Of a stretch of 6,495 bases of DNA, positions 1-5,831 are shown piece after piece (position 1 is the stretch's first letter; every line of letters starts with the position of its first letter). The DNA is taken from NCBI GenBank assembly GCA_007120565.1, contig SKNK01000351.1, positions 1 through 6,495 on the forward strand, written 5' to 3'. The notes beneath the pieces are model-generated. The model was not told where the DNA came from. It saw only the letters and a list, made by a program, of their open reading frames with translations, and did no database searches. The DNA comes from Nitriliruptoraceae bacterium. Lineage in GTDB: Bacteria; Actinomycetota; Nitriliruptoria; Nitriliruptorales; Nitriliruptoraceae. The translations under genes and the position numbers were made by a program.

Positions 1-369
1 AAGGACCACGGCGAAGGCGGCAGCCTGATCGGCCACGACCTCACCGACGGCGACCGTGTGGTCATCATCGAGGACGTCACCACCGCCGGCACCTCGATCC
101 GGGCCTCGGTGCCGCTGCTGCGCTCGATCGCCGACGTCGAGGTGGTCGGTCTTGTGGTTGGGGTCGACCGTAGGGAACGCGGCCAACGGGACGACGCCAC
201 GGCACTCGACGAACTGGCAGAGGAGCTCGGCCTGACCACGGTCGCCCTCGCGACGATCGACGACATCGTCGACCACCTGTCCGACCGCGAGGTAGATGGT
301 CACCGGGTCCTGAGCGATGCCGACCTGCAGCGGATCTCCGCCTACCGGGCCGAGTACGGCGTCAGCTGA
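1..369 (+). CDS. pyrE: Orotate phosphoribosyltransferase, C-terminal part (5' end outside window)
   Basis: This enzyme transfers phosphoribose from PRPP to orotate, giving orotidine 5'-monophosphate in the cytoplasm, the fifth step of de novo UMP synthesis. The reading frame is open from base 1 to a TGA at 367-369, giving 122 visible residues. They begin with KDHGEGG, the flexible catalytic loop of bacterial PyrE, followed at residues 20-32 by VVIIEDVTTAGTS, the PRPP-binding motif of type I phosphoribosyltransferases with its two acidic residues. The rest is the usual alpha/beta C-terminal end, finishing YRAEYGVS. PyrE proteins are usually about 180-230 residues, so roughly the first third to half is missing only because of the window edge. 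The motifs leave little doubt about the family. It lies on the opposite strand from the carB-pyrK-pyrD-pyrF cluster further along, so it is probably transcribed separately. Confidence 0.95.
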   Translation, partial: KDHGEGGSLIGHDLTDGDRVVIIEDVTTAGTSIRASVPLLRSIADVEVVGLVVGVDRRERGQRDDATALDELAEELGLTTVALATIDDIVDHLSDREVDGHRVLSDADLQRISAYRAEYGVS

Positions 370-373
370 CCCG

Positions 374-544
374 ATGGCGTGGGATCCTCGTGATCCCTGC
401 CCCACGGCTGCCACGGGTTTCGTCCTCTCGGGCAGGGCCTGCCCAGGCTGCGGCACCCCTCGTTCGGTTCCCACGCCCGTCGGCCGTGTCCTGGGGCCGA
501 AGTGCTCTGCCAGGATCGTCGGAACCGGCGCATCGTGGGGATGA
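374..544 (+). CDS. Candidate small zinc-ribbon protein (56 aa, DUF6011-like)
   Basis: This short frame starts at an ATG four bases after the pyrE stop and ends at TGA 542-544. The 56-residue product has four cysteines (C9, C23, C26, C44). Residues 23-44 read C-x2-CG-x-P-x3-P-x2-V-x-R-x2-GP-x-C. As I recall the family, small DUF6011-type zinc ribbons have the same spacing (CxxCGRPLTDPxSxARGxGPxC). That resemblance is the only positive functional evidence. Against it: no Shine-Dalgarno is visible before the ATG, so expression would need reinitiation after pyrE. By my count about 73% of third codon positions are G or C, below second positions (about 77%), which is weak coding bias for this genome. 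A 6-bp hairpin (381-397) also lies inside the frame. If real, the protein would probably bind one zinc ion; no function can be stated. It could equally be a chance frame in a spacer. Confidence 0.35.
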   Translation: MAWDPRDPCPTAATGFVLSGRACPGCGTPRSVPTPVGRVLGPKCSARIVGTGASWG

Positions 545-619
545 GGGGCGGCCCTCGGTGTGGCAGCTCCGCGGTCGGGCACGCCGTGCAGCTCCGAGGC
601 GAGCCACGTCAGGCAGACG

Positions 620-715
620 GTTGTGCGCGGAGCCCGCCAGGTAGTCCCGAGGAGAAGCCCGCCAGGCCGTTGTGCGGAGCCCTCCAGGTAGCTCTCCGAG
701 TCGAAGCTCGCCAGG
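620..715 (+). repeat. Imperfect tandem duplication, two 47-bp copies
   Basis: Copy one is 620-666 and copy two is 669-715. Both start with GTTGTGCG, carry GAGCCC-x-CCAGGTAG in the middle and end with GAAGC-x-CGCCAGG. Aligned by eye with a few one- to two-base gaps, about 41 of 49 columns match. The differences are substitutions plus small indels of lengths that do not preserve a reading frame, which fits non-coding DNA. The duplication probably arose by slippage or unequal exchange and has since diverged. Confidence 0.7.
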
Positions 716-728
716 ACAGCCCATCAGG
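631..728 (+). repeat. Cluster of five 11-bp direct repeats (AGCCCGCCAGG)
   Basis: Five same-strand copies are visible: 631-641 AGCCCGCCAGG, 656-666 AGCCCGCCAGG, 678-688 AGCCCTCCAGG, 705-715 AGCTCGCCAGG and 718-728 AGCCCATCAGG. Start-to-start spacings are 25, 22, 27 and 13 bp. A looser copy (AGCCACGTCAGG) precedes them at 602-613, and the last nine bases recur at 788-796 just inside the next coding sequence. Copies one to four follow from the 47-bp duplication, each duplicated block holding two; the fifth lies outside it. The cluster sits 56-153 bp before the propeller start codon, where regulator-binding sites would lie. A regulatory role is inference only. Confidence 0.55.
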
Positions 729-748
729 GAACCGATCCGCCACGTAGA

Positions 749-766
749 CGTCTCACCATCGAGACG
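749..766 (+). promoter_or_regulatory. Small hairpin just upstream of the propeller ribosome binding site
   Basis: CGTCTC (749-754) and GAGACG (761-766) are perfect 6-bp inverted arms around a 6-base loop, ending five bases before the Shine-Dalgarno. The element could be an operator half-site pair or a 5'-UTR stem. Short palindromes are common in GC-rich DNA, so confidence is low. Confidence 0.25.
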
Positions 767-771
767 AACGC

Positions 772-777
772 GAGGAG
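772..777 (+). promoter_or_regulatory. Shine-Dalgarno of the propeller gene (decides start)
   Basis: GAGGAG ends at 777. An ATG at 778 abuts it directly and would have no spacer, whereas the in-frame ATG at 784 has a normal 6-base spacer. This favours 784 as the true start over 778. Confidence 0.65.
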
Positions 778-783
778 ATGGTC

Positions 784-3042
784 ATGACCCGCCAGGCGCG
801 CACGGTCCCCAGGCACTCCCCAACCTTCATGATCCGGACGCGCCGCCGCGGTCGGACCACACCGGGCCGCCCACCCATCCTGGGTAACGTCCGGCCGATC
901 ATCACCCTCCTGGTCGTCCTCGGGCTCGTCGCGAGCGCGTGCTCCGGCACCGAGCCCGAACGCACGGCGACGCCGGGCATCCGCGGCACCACGGAACCGT
1001 TCACCCTGCCCGAGGGCTTGGTGCTCGCCGGCGCACTGGCGCCGTTCGACGCTTGCGACGACCTCCTCGACCACGTGAAGGAACACGCCCTCGAGATGGT
1101 GACGCCCTACGGGCTCGGGAGCAGCTACGCGCGGCTGGCCGACGGTATGGAGTTCGAGGAGTCCGCCGACGACGCAGCCGCTGCCGAGCCAGAACCCGGG
1201 GCAGCGCCGCTGACCGAAGGCGAGGACTACTCGGGCACCAACGTGCAGGAAGCTGGCGTCGACGAGCCCGACATGGTCAAGACCGACGGGCGAACGATGT
1301 ACCTGGTCAACCGTGGGATGCTCCAGGTGATCGACGTCTCGGGTGACCAGCCCGAGCAGGTCGCCAGCGTCCCCATCGGCGATGCCTGGAATGCGCAGTT
1401 GATGCTGCATGACGACCAACTCCTGGTCACCACAGATTCGGGGTCGATCATCCCCTTCGCGAGCGAACGGGACGCTGCCGCAACCGGTGACGCGGACCAT
1501 GCGGCCGACTCCGACGATGTGGCGATGCCCTACGGCGGCTACGGCACGACGCTCACCTCCATCGACGTCAGCGACCCTGCCGAGCCGGTGGTGCAGGAAC
1601 GACTGACCCTGGACGGCTCGATCGTCAACTCCCGGATGGTCGACGGCGTCGTTCGTGTCGTGGTCCGTACCCAGGCGGGGATCAACCTGCCGTGGGCGTA
1701 CCCGCAGACCGGAGGGCTGCGAGGCAACCGCGTGGCCTTGGCTGCCAACCGTGAGCTGATCGAGGACTCCGAGGTCGAGGACTGGCTGCCCTACTTCGTC
1801 CACGAGACCGCCGACGGCGATGTCGATGAGGGCCTGCTGCTCGCCTGCGACCGTGTCGCCCACCCCGAGGAGTTCTCGGGACTCGGCCTGCTGTCGGTCC
1901 TGACCGTGGACCTCGACTCCGGCTCACTCGAGCCGGGGCGGGACGGCGTTGGCATCCTCGCATCCGGGGACACCGTGTACGCGTCCACCGATCACCTGTA
2001 CGTCGCGACGACCCGCTGGATCGACTGGGAACGGATCTCGCCGTCCCAACACGACTCACGGCTCTCGGAGATATCTACGGAGATACACGCCTTCGACATC
2101 ACCAACCCTCGAGCTGCGGACTACCTCGGCTCCGGTGAGGTCCCCGGCACGCTGCTGAGCCAGTGGGCGATGTCCGAACACGACGGTCACCTCCGCGTGG
2201 CCTCGACGATCGGGGACCCCTGGGGAGGACGTGGCCGCTCGCCCTCGGAGAGCCTGGTGACGGTGCTCGAGGTCGGCGACGGCCACCTCGCCGAGGTCGG
2301 CCAGGTCGCCGGACTCGGACTGACCGAGACCATCTTCGCCGTGCGGTTCATGGGCGACGTCGGCTACGTGGTGACCTTCCGCCAGACCGACCCGCTGTAC
2401 ACCCTGGACCTGCGCGACCCGACCGACCCGCAGGTGACCGGCGAACTGAAGATCATGGGGTACTCCGCCTACCTGCACCCGATGGGCGACGAGCTGTTGC
2501 TCGGGGTCGGCCAGGACGCCGACGAGATGGGACGAACCAAGGGCATGCAACTGTCACTTTTCGACGTCTCCGACCCGGCCGCGCCGGCGGTGCTCGATCA
2601 GGTCGACCTGACCGACAGCTACAGCGAGGTAGAACACGACCATCACGCGTTCCTGCACTGGCCAGCGACGGGCCTGACCGCCGTGCCATTCCAGCGCTGG
2701 TTCGACTGGTCGAGGGAACGCCCCCAGGACCTCGGTCCGACGAGTGGGGTGCTCACGTTCACCGTCGCCCGCGACGTGGGGATCACCGAGACCGGCATGC
2801 TCTCGCACCTGGGTCCGTACCTGCGCGACCTGGGTCTCGAGGACGCCTACGCGCGCGACGACGGCGAGGACCCCTACGAGTACGAAGACCGGATCTGGCA
2901 CTACCGGTACGAGACGCAGATCCGGCGCTCCATGGTGATCGGTGACCGGCTCCTGACGGTCTCCGACGTTGGCGTCGCGGTCAACGACCTGGACACCCTC
3001 GACGAGCGCGGCTGGCTGACCCTCGAAGACCCGATCCGCTGA
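784..3042 (+). CDS. Secreted beta-propeller domain lipoprotein (PF09826/COG4880 type)
   Basis: This is a 752-residue protein of a family described as secreted proteins with a C-terminal beta-propeller distantly related to WD40 repeats; no activity is known to me. A basic N-region (many Arg) leads into a hydrophobic segment around residues 38-52 (IITLLVVLGLVASA) and then Cys53, a lipobox-like end, so I infer a lipid-anchored extracellular protein. A DACDDLLDHVKEHALE block (89-104) is followed by an acidic Ala/Glu/Asp linker (about 125-142) and the family hallmark YSGTNVQEAGVDEPDMVKTD (149-168). Repeated blade-like motifs follow, such as LQVIDVSGD, TSIDVSDPAEP, AFDITNPR, YTLDLRDPTDP and LSLFDVSDPAAP. 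EHDHHAFLHWP (617-627) is rich in possible metal ligands. The length is typical as I know the family. The start at 784 rests on Shine-Dalgarno spacing; 778 would add two residues, and an ATG at 829 would give a shorter N-region but lacks a ribosome site. It appears monocistronic. Confidence 0.9.
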   Translation: MTRQARTVPRHSPTFMIRTRRRGRTTPGRPPILGNVRPIITLLVVLGLVASACSGTEPERTATPGIRGTTEPFTLPEGLVLAGALAPFDACDDLLDHVKEHALEMVTPYGLGSSYARLADGMEFEESADDAAAAEPEPGAAPLTEGEDYSGTNVQEAGVDEPDMVKTDGRTMYLVNRGMLQVIDVSGDQPEQVASVPIGDAWNAQLMLHDDQLLVTTDSGSIIPFASERDAAATGDADHAADSDDVAMPYGGYGTTLTSIDVSDPAEPVVQERLTLDGSIVNSRMVDGVVRVVVRTQAGINLPWAYPQTGGLRGNRVALAANRELIEDSEVEDWLPYFVHETADGDVDEGLLLACDRVAHPEEFSGLGLLSVLTVDLDSGSLEPGRDGVGILASGDTVYASTDHLYVATTRWIDWERISPSQHDSRLSEISTEIHAFDITNPRAADYLGSGEVPGTLLSQWAMSEHDGHLRVASTIGDPWGGRGRSPSESLVTVLEVGDGHLAEVGQVAGLGLTETIFAVRFMGDVGYVVTFRQTDPLYTLDLRDPTDPQVTGELKIMGYSAYLHPMGDELLLGVGQDADEMGRTKGMQLSLFDVSDPAAPAVLDQVDLTDSYSEVEHDHHAFLHWPATGLTAVPFQRWFDWSRERPQDLGPTSGVLTFTVARDVGITETGMLSHLGPYLRDLGLEDAYARDDGEDPYEYEDRIWHYRYETQIRRSMVIGDRLLTVSDVGVAVNDLDTLDERGWLTLEDPIR

Positions 3043-3059
3043 TCAGTCACGGGCGATCC

Positions 3060-3102
3060 ACTCGGCCGGCCCACTGGCTCTCGCCAGTCGGACCGGCCGA
3101 GT
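3060..3102. terminator. Nested hairpin between convergent genes, likely bidirectional terminator
   Basis: ACTCGGCCGG (3060-3069) pairs perfectly with CCGGCCGAGT (3093-3102). Inside it, ACTGGC (3073-3078) pairs perfectly with GCCAGT (3083-3088) around a 4-base loop, leaving a 3/4-base internal loop. It lies 17 bp after the propeller stop and 26 bp from the pyrF stop on the other strand, so it can serve both transcripts. There is no T-tract on either side, as is often seen for hairpin terminators in high-GC actinobacteria. Confidence 0.75.
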
Positions 3103-3128
3103 CGCCTGGGTGGATGCTCGGCGCCCGA

Positions 3129-3851
3129 TCAGAGGGTCGCGAGGATCGCGTCCGCCGCAGCCCCGGGGTCACTCGCGCGGGTGATGGGTCGCCCGATCAC
3201 CAGCAGGTCCGCGCCCGCCGCCATCGCCTCGGCGGGCGTCGCCGCCCGGGCGTGGTCATCGTCCCCGGATCCCGCGGGCCGAACACCAGGCGTGACCAGC
3301 AGCACCTCGGCTCCGACCTCGGCGCGGACCCGTGCGACATCTCGGGGCGCACACACCAGCCCGGGAGCCCCGGCATCCACCGCCAGGCGCGCGAGCCTCG
3401 GAACCTGCTCCTCGGCCGGCGCGGTCCCCAGCTGTGCCAACTCCTCGTCCGAGGTGGAGGTCAGGACCGTCACCCCGAGGATCCGGCCACCGTCGCCGAA
3501 GCCGCGGACCGCGGCTCCGACCATCGCCGGTCCCCCGCCCGCGTGCACGGTCATCAGCCCGATCCCCAGCTCCGAGAGCCGGCTGGCGGCTCGTTCGACG
3601 GTGGTCGGGATGTCGTGCAGCTTGACGTCGAGGAAGATCGGTCCGTAGGGCCGGATCGCCGTGACCGCTTCCGGGCCGTGTGCGGCGAACAGCTCGAGCC
3701 CGACCTTGAACCAGCCGACCTTGCCGCGCAACTGCTCGGCCAACGCCACGGCATCGACGAGCTTCGGGACGTCCAACGCCACGACGATGGGGTTGGCGTC
3801 GACCGCGGAAGGCTGCGGCGCAGCGGAGGCGTTGGGAGACGCTATGTCCAT
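3129..3851 (-). CDS. pyrF: Orotidine 5'-phosphate decarboxylase
   Basis: This enzyme decarboxylates OMP to UMP, the last step of de novo pyrimidine synthesis, in the cytoplasm. The 240-residue product has the family's signatures in order: VVALD with Asp27, FKVG with Lys49, the catalytic D-x-K-x2-D motif as LDVKLHDIP (Asp75, Lys77, Asp80), TVHAGGG (101-107), VTPGVR (186-191) and the phosphate-binding IGRPIT (219-224). The length is normal for a bacterial single-domain enzyme and no key residue is missing. I chose the ATG at 3851-3849. It overlaps the end of pyrD by 10 bases (ATGGACATAG) and has a GGAG ten bases upstream, inside pyrD. The frame stays open further upstream to 3908, but that part is pyrD coding sequence in another frame. 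The first 20 residues are a low-conservation Ala/Pro/Ser extension. It is the last gene of the minus-strand operon and ends just before the shared hairpin. Confidence 0.96.
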   Translation of the reverse strand: MDIASPNASAAPQPSAVDANPIVVALDVPKLVDAVALAEQLRGKVGWFKVGLELFAAHGPEAVTAIRPYGPIFLDVKLHDIPTTVERAASRLSELGIGLMTVHAGGGPAMVGAAVRGFGDGGRILGVTVLTSTSDEELAQLGTAPAEEQVPRLARLAVDAGAPGLVCAPRDVARVRAEVGAEVLLVTPGVRPAGSGDDDHARAATPAEAMAAGADLLVIGRPITRASDPGAAADAILATL

Positions 3852-4831
3852 GGGTGTACCGCTCCGATCAACTCGCTGACGCTGGTGATGCCACGCTCTG
3901 CCATCCACCGACGCAGCTCGGCGATCAGCCGTTGCCCAGCGAAGGGATCCACGAAGGTCGTGGTCCCGACCGAGACCGCCGATGCCCCGGCTCGCAGGAA
4001 CTGGACCACGTCGGTGACGTCGCGTACGCCGCCACAGCCCAGGATCGGCGTCTCCGGCAACGCCTGGTGGACCTGGTGGACGTTACGGATGGCGATGGGC
4101 CGGATCGCCGGCCCCGACAGCCCGCCGTACCCGTTGGAGAGGGCGGGACGACCCGTGTCGGGGTCGATCGACATGCCGAGCACGGTGTTGATCAGCGTGA
4201 GCCCGTGCGCGCCCGCGTCGACCACGGCCTGCGCGACCGAGACCACATCGGTGACATCGGAGGTGAGCTTGGCCAGGACGGGGACGTCGACCTCCCGCCG
4301 GACCGCGGTGATCACCTCGGCACTTGCGGTCGGCGAGCAGGCGAACACCAGCCCGCGGTGATCGACGTTGGGACACGACAGGTTGACCTCGATCGCGACG
4401 ATCCCGGCCCGATGGCGTAGCCGCCGGGCGACCTCACGGAAGTCGGCGACGGTCTTGCCGGCGATCGACGCGACCACCCGTGCGCCCTTGCCCTGCAGCC
4501 ACGGAAGGTCGTTGTCGAGCCAGGCGTCGATCCCGGGGTTCTGCAGCCCGATGGCGTTGAGCATCCCGGACGGGGTCTCGGCCATCCGCGGCGTCGGCAG
4601 GCCCTCGCGAGGTTCCAGGGTGATCGACTTGACCACGATCGCGCCGAGTTGCTCGACGTCGTAGAAGCGGTCGATCTCGGGCCCCGATGCGAAGCACCCG
4701 GAGGCGGTCAGGATCGGGTTGGGCAGCTCGACGCCCGCGAGCACCGTCGACAGATCCACCGCCGCGTCCCGACCCGCGTCGGCGTCGTCCCTGGGAGCCT
4801 GTCCGGCCTCGATGCGGCGCACATCGGTCAT
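3842..4831 (-). CDS. pyrD: Dihydroorotate dehydrogenase, class 1B catalytic subunit
   Basis: PyrD oxidises dihydroorotate to orotate with bound FMN in a TIM barrel and passes the electrons to PyrK. The 329-residue product reads LPNPILTASGCF (36-47), VVKSITLEPREGLPTPR with Lys68, NAIGLQNPG (92-100), EVNLSCPNV (148-156), LAKLTSDV with Lys188, and INTVLGMSID (214-223). GYGGLSGPAIRPIAIR (234-249), GCGGV (265-269) and VGTTTFVDP follow. Cys153 in the SCPN motif is at the position of the catalytic base of class 1B enzymes; class 2 enzymes have Ser there and a membrane-binding N-terminus, which is absent. The adjacent pyrK supports class 1B. The start at 4831 is favoured by GGAGG seven bases upstream; the frame is open to 5014 but that part overlaps pyrK. 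The first 25 residues are a charged, probably disordered lead. The 58-bp gap to pyrK shows no promoter I can support. Confidence 0.96.
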   Translation of the reverse strand: MTDVRRIEAGQAPRDDADAGRDAAVDLSTVLAGVELPNPILTASGCFASGPEIDRFYDVEQLGAIVVKSITLEPREGLPTPRMAETPSGMLNAIGLQNPGIDAWLDNDLPWLQGKGARVVASIAGKTVADFREVARRLRHRAGIVAIEVNLSCPNVDHRGLVFACSPTASAEVITAVRREVDVPVLAKLTSDVTDVVSVAQAVVDAGAHGLTLINTVLGMSIDPDTGRPALSNGYGGLSGPAIRPIAIRNVHQVHQALPETPILGCGGVRDVTDVVQFLRAGASAVSVGTTTFVDPFAGQRLIAELRRWMAERGITSVSELIGAVHPWT

Positions 4832-4838
4832 ATCGCCA

Positions 4839-4843
4839 CCTCC
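4839..4843 (-). promoter_or_regulatory. Ribosome binding site of pyrD
   Basis: Read on the minus strand, GGAGG lies seven bases before the ATG at 4831. It is the strongest Shine-Dalgarno in the window and fixes the pyrD start against longer in-frame options up to 5014. Confidence 0.8.
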
Positions 4844-4889
4844 GGACAACGACCCACCCGACCGGCACTCTCTGCGCGTCGCGGTCCGG

Positions 4890-5831
4890 TCATGACTCCC
4901 CCCACAGGTCGGCTTCGCTCGGGCGTACCTCGGGTGGCGCCTCAGCCTCCTCGGGCTCGACGAGCAACGGGGGGCCGACATCGAACCGCGTCGCCTCCCA
5001 GGCGATCCGCGCACCGTTGAACACGGGTCCGTCGATGCAGGACCGCTTCATCCGAACCGTCCCATCCTTCTGCCGCATCGGCATCACACAGGTGAAACAC
5101 ACCCCGATACCGCACGCCATGTGCTCCTCGACGGCGACCTGGACCGGGAGCTTCATCTCCTTGCACCGTTCGGACACGGCCCGCAGCATCGGATTGGGTC
5201 CGCAGGCGTAGACCACACCGCTGTGGCAGTTCTCCACCACCTCCTCGAGCACGTCGGTGACCCGACCATGCACGCCATAGGACCCATCGTCGGTGGTGAA
5301 GGTCACGCTGGCGGTGAGCCGCTTGGCTTCGATCTGGCTGAGGATGCGCTCCTGCGATGCCGCACCGACGATCATGTCGACCCGCAGCCCTTTCCGGGTG
5401 AGTTCCTCCGCGAGGTAGAGCAGCGGGGCGACGCCGTAGCCGCCACCGACCAACAGGCAGGCGACCTTGCGCTGCGGCAGAGGGAACGGCGTCCCCAGTG
5501 GCCCGACGACATCCACCACGTCGTGCACCGACACGGTGGTCAGCCAGTCGGTCCCGGGTCCGTGCGCGTCGAACACGACGTCGACCGTGCCGGCGGCGAC
5601 TCCCTGCTTGGAGACCCGGGCGATGGAGAACGGTCGGCGCAACAAGGTCCCGAAACCACCGACGGCGATGTTGACGAACTGTCCCGGCTTCGCGCGTTCA
5701 GCGATCGAGGGGCACGCGATCGACAGGAGCCAGTACGCCCCCTCGCGTCGACGAGCGAGCACCTCGCACGACGCCTGCACCGGGTCGTCGGTCCCGATCC
5801 GGCCCTGCATCGTGCCCGCGCGGCTGGCCAT
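4890..5831 (-). CDS. pyrK: Dihydroorotate dehydrogenase electron-transfer subunit (FAD, 2Fe-2S)
   Basis: PyrK takes electrons from the FMN of PyrD through a 2Fe-2S cluster and FAD to NAD+, forming the PyrDK complex. The 313-residue product has the ferredoxin-reductase layout. An FAD-binding barrel (about 18-117) carries RRPFSIA (65-71), followed by a nucleotide-binding domain with VGGGYGVAPL (128-137), TTDDGSYGVHG (179-189) and YACGPNPM (208-215). The C-terminal cluster domain has Cys240, Cys245, Cys248 and Cys265 (C-x4-C-x2-C-x16-C), then DGPVF as usual in PyrK. All four ligands are present. Beyond the core is a Glu/Pro-rich tail (about 289-313), longer than in PyrK proteins I recall. The ATG at 5831 overlaps the carB stop as TGATG and has GAGGAG five bases upstream, so translation is probably coupled. 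The Met at residue 8 is a less likely start. The internal order carB-pyrK-pyrD-pyrF supports the assignment. Confidence 0.95.
   Translation of the reverse strand: MASRAGTMQGRIGTDDPVQASCEVLARRREGAYWLLSIACPSIAERAKPGQFVNIAVGGFGTLLRRPFSIARVSKQGVAAGTVDVVFDAHGPGTDWLTTVSVHDVVDVVGPLGTPFPLPQRKVACLLVGGGYGVAPLLYLAEELTRKGLRVDMIVGAASQERILSQIEAKRLTASVTFTTDDGSYGVHGRVTDVLEEVVENCHSGVVYACGPNPMLRAVSERCKEMKLPVQVAVEEHMACGIGVCFTCVMPMRQKDGTVRMKRSCIDGPVFNGARIAWEATRFDVGPPLLVEPEEAEAPPEVRPSEADLWGES

Larger units (their letters stand above)
545..783 (+). other. Non-coding leader region upstream of the propeller gene
   Basis: No frame here shows a recognisable protein. The stretch holds a 9-bp direct repeat (GCAGCTCCG at 563-571 and 588-596), a cluster of 11-bp repeats with an imperfect tandem duplication (620-728), a small hairpin (749-766) and the Shine-Dalgarno of the next gene (772-777). 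The promoter of the propeller gene should lie here, or before 545 if the small frame upstream is not a gene. I could not pick a convincing -35/-10 pair. Confidence 0.6.

Noticed and set aside
381..397. GGGATC-CTCGT-GATCCC hairpin as the pyrE terminator
   Set aside because: The stem is only 6 bp, there is no T-tract, and it lies inside the candidate zinc-ribbon frame. It remains possible if that frame is not a gene.
430..444. GGGCAG-GGC-CTGCCC inverted repeat
   Set aside because: A 6-bp stem with a 3-base loop in GC-rich DNA is weak evidence, and it overlaps the candidate frame's first CxxC codons.
362..724. Minus-strand open frame of 120 codons across the spacer
   Set aside because: Arg/Ala/Gly-rich, no motif, no convincing ribosome site, and it runs through the repeat cluster, so it is most likely chance.
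631..728. CRISPR array
   Set aside because: The repeat units are only 11 bp, the spacings are irregular at 13-27 bp, and no cas genes are nearby.
724..1863. Long minus-strand open frame of 379 codons
   Set aside because: It lies opposite the well-supported propeller gene, shows no recognisable motif, and such antisense frames are expected in GC-rich coding DNA.
3114..4361. Long plus-strand open frame of 415 codons
   Set aside because: It is antisense to pyrF and pyrD, which carry full family motifs; the Arg/Ser/Gly-rich composition is typical of a shadow frame.
4842..4889. CCGGAC/GTCCGG arms flanking the pyrK-pyrD gap, possibly masking the pyrD ribosome site
   Set aside because: Only 6-bp arms separated by 36 bases; this can occur by chance and no alternative structure or ligand-binding element was recognised.
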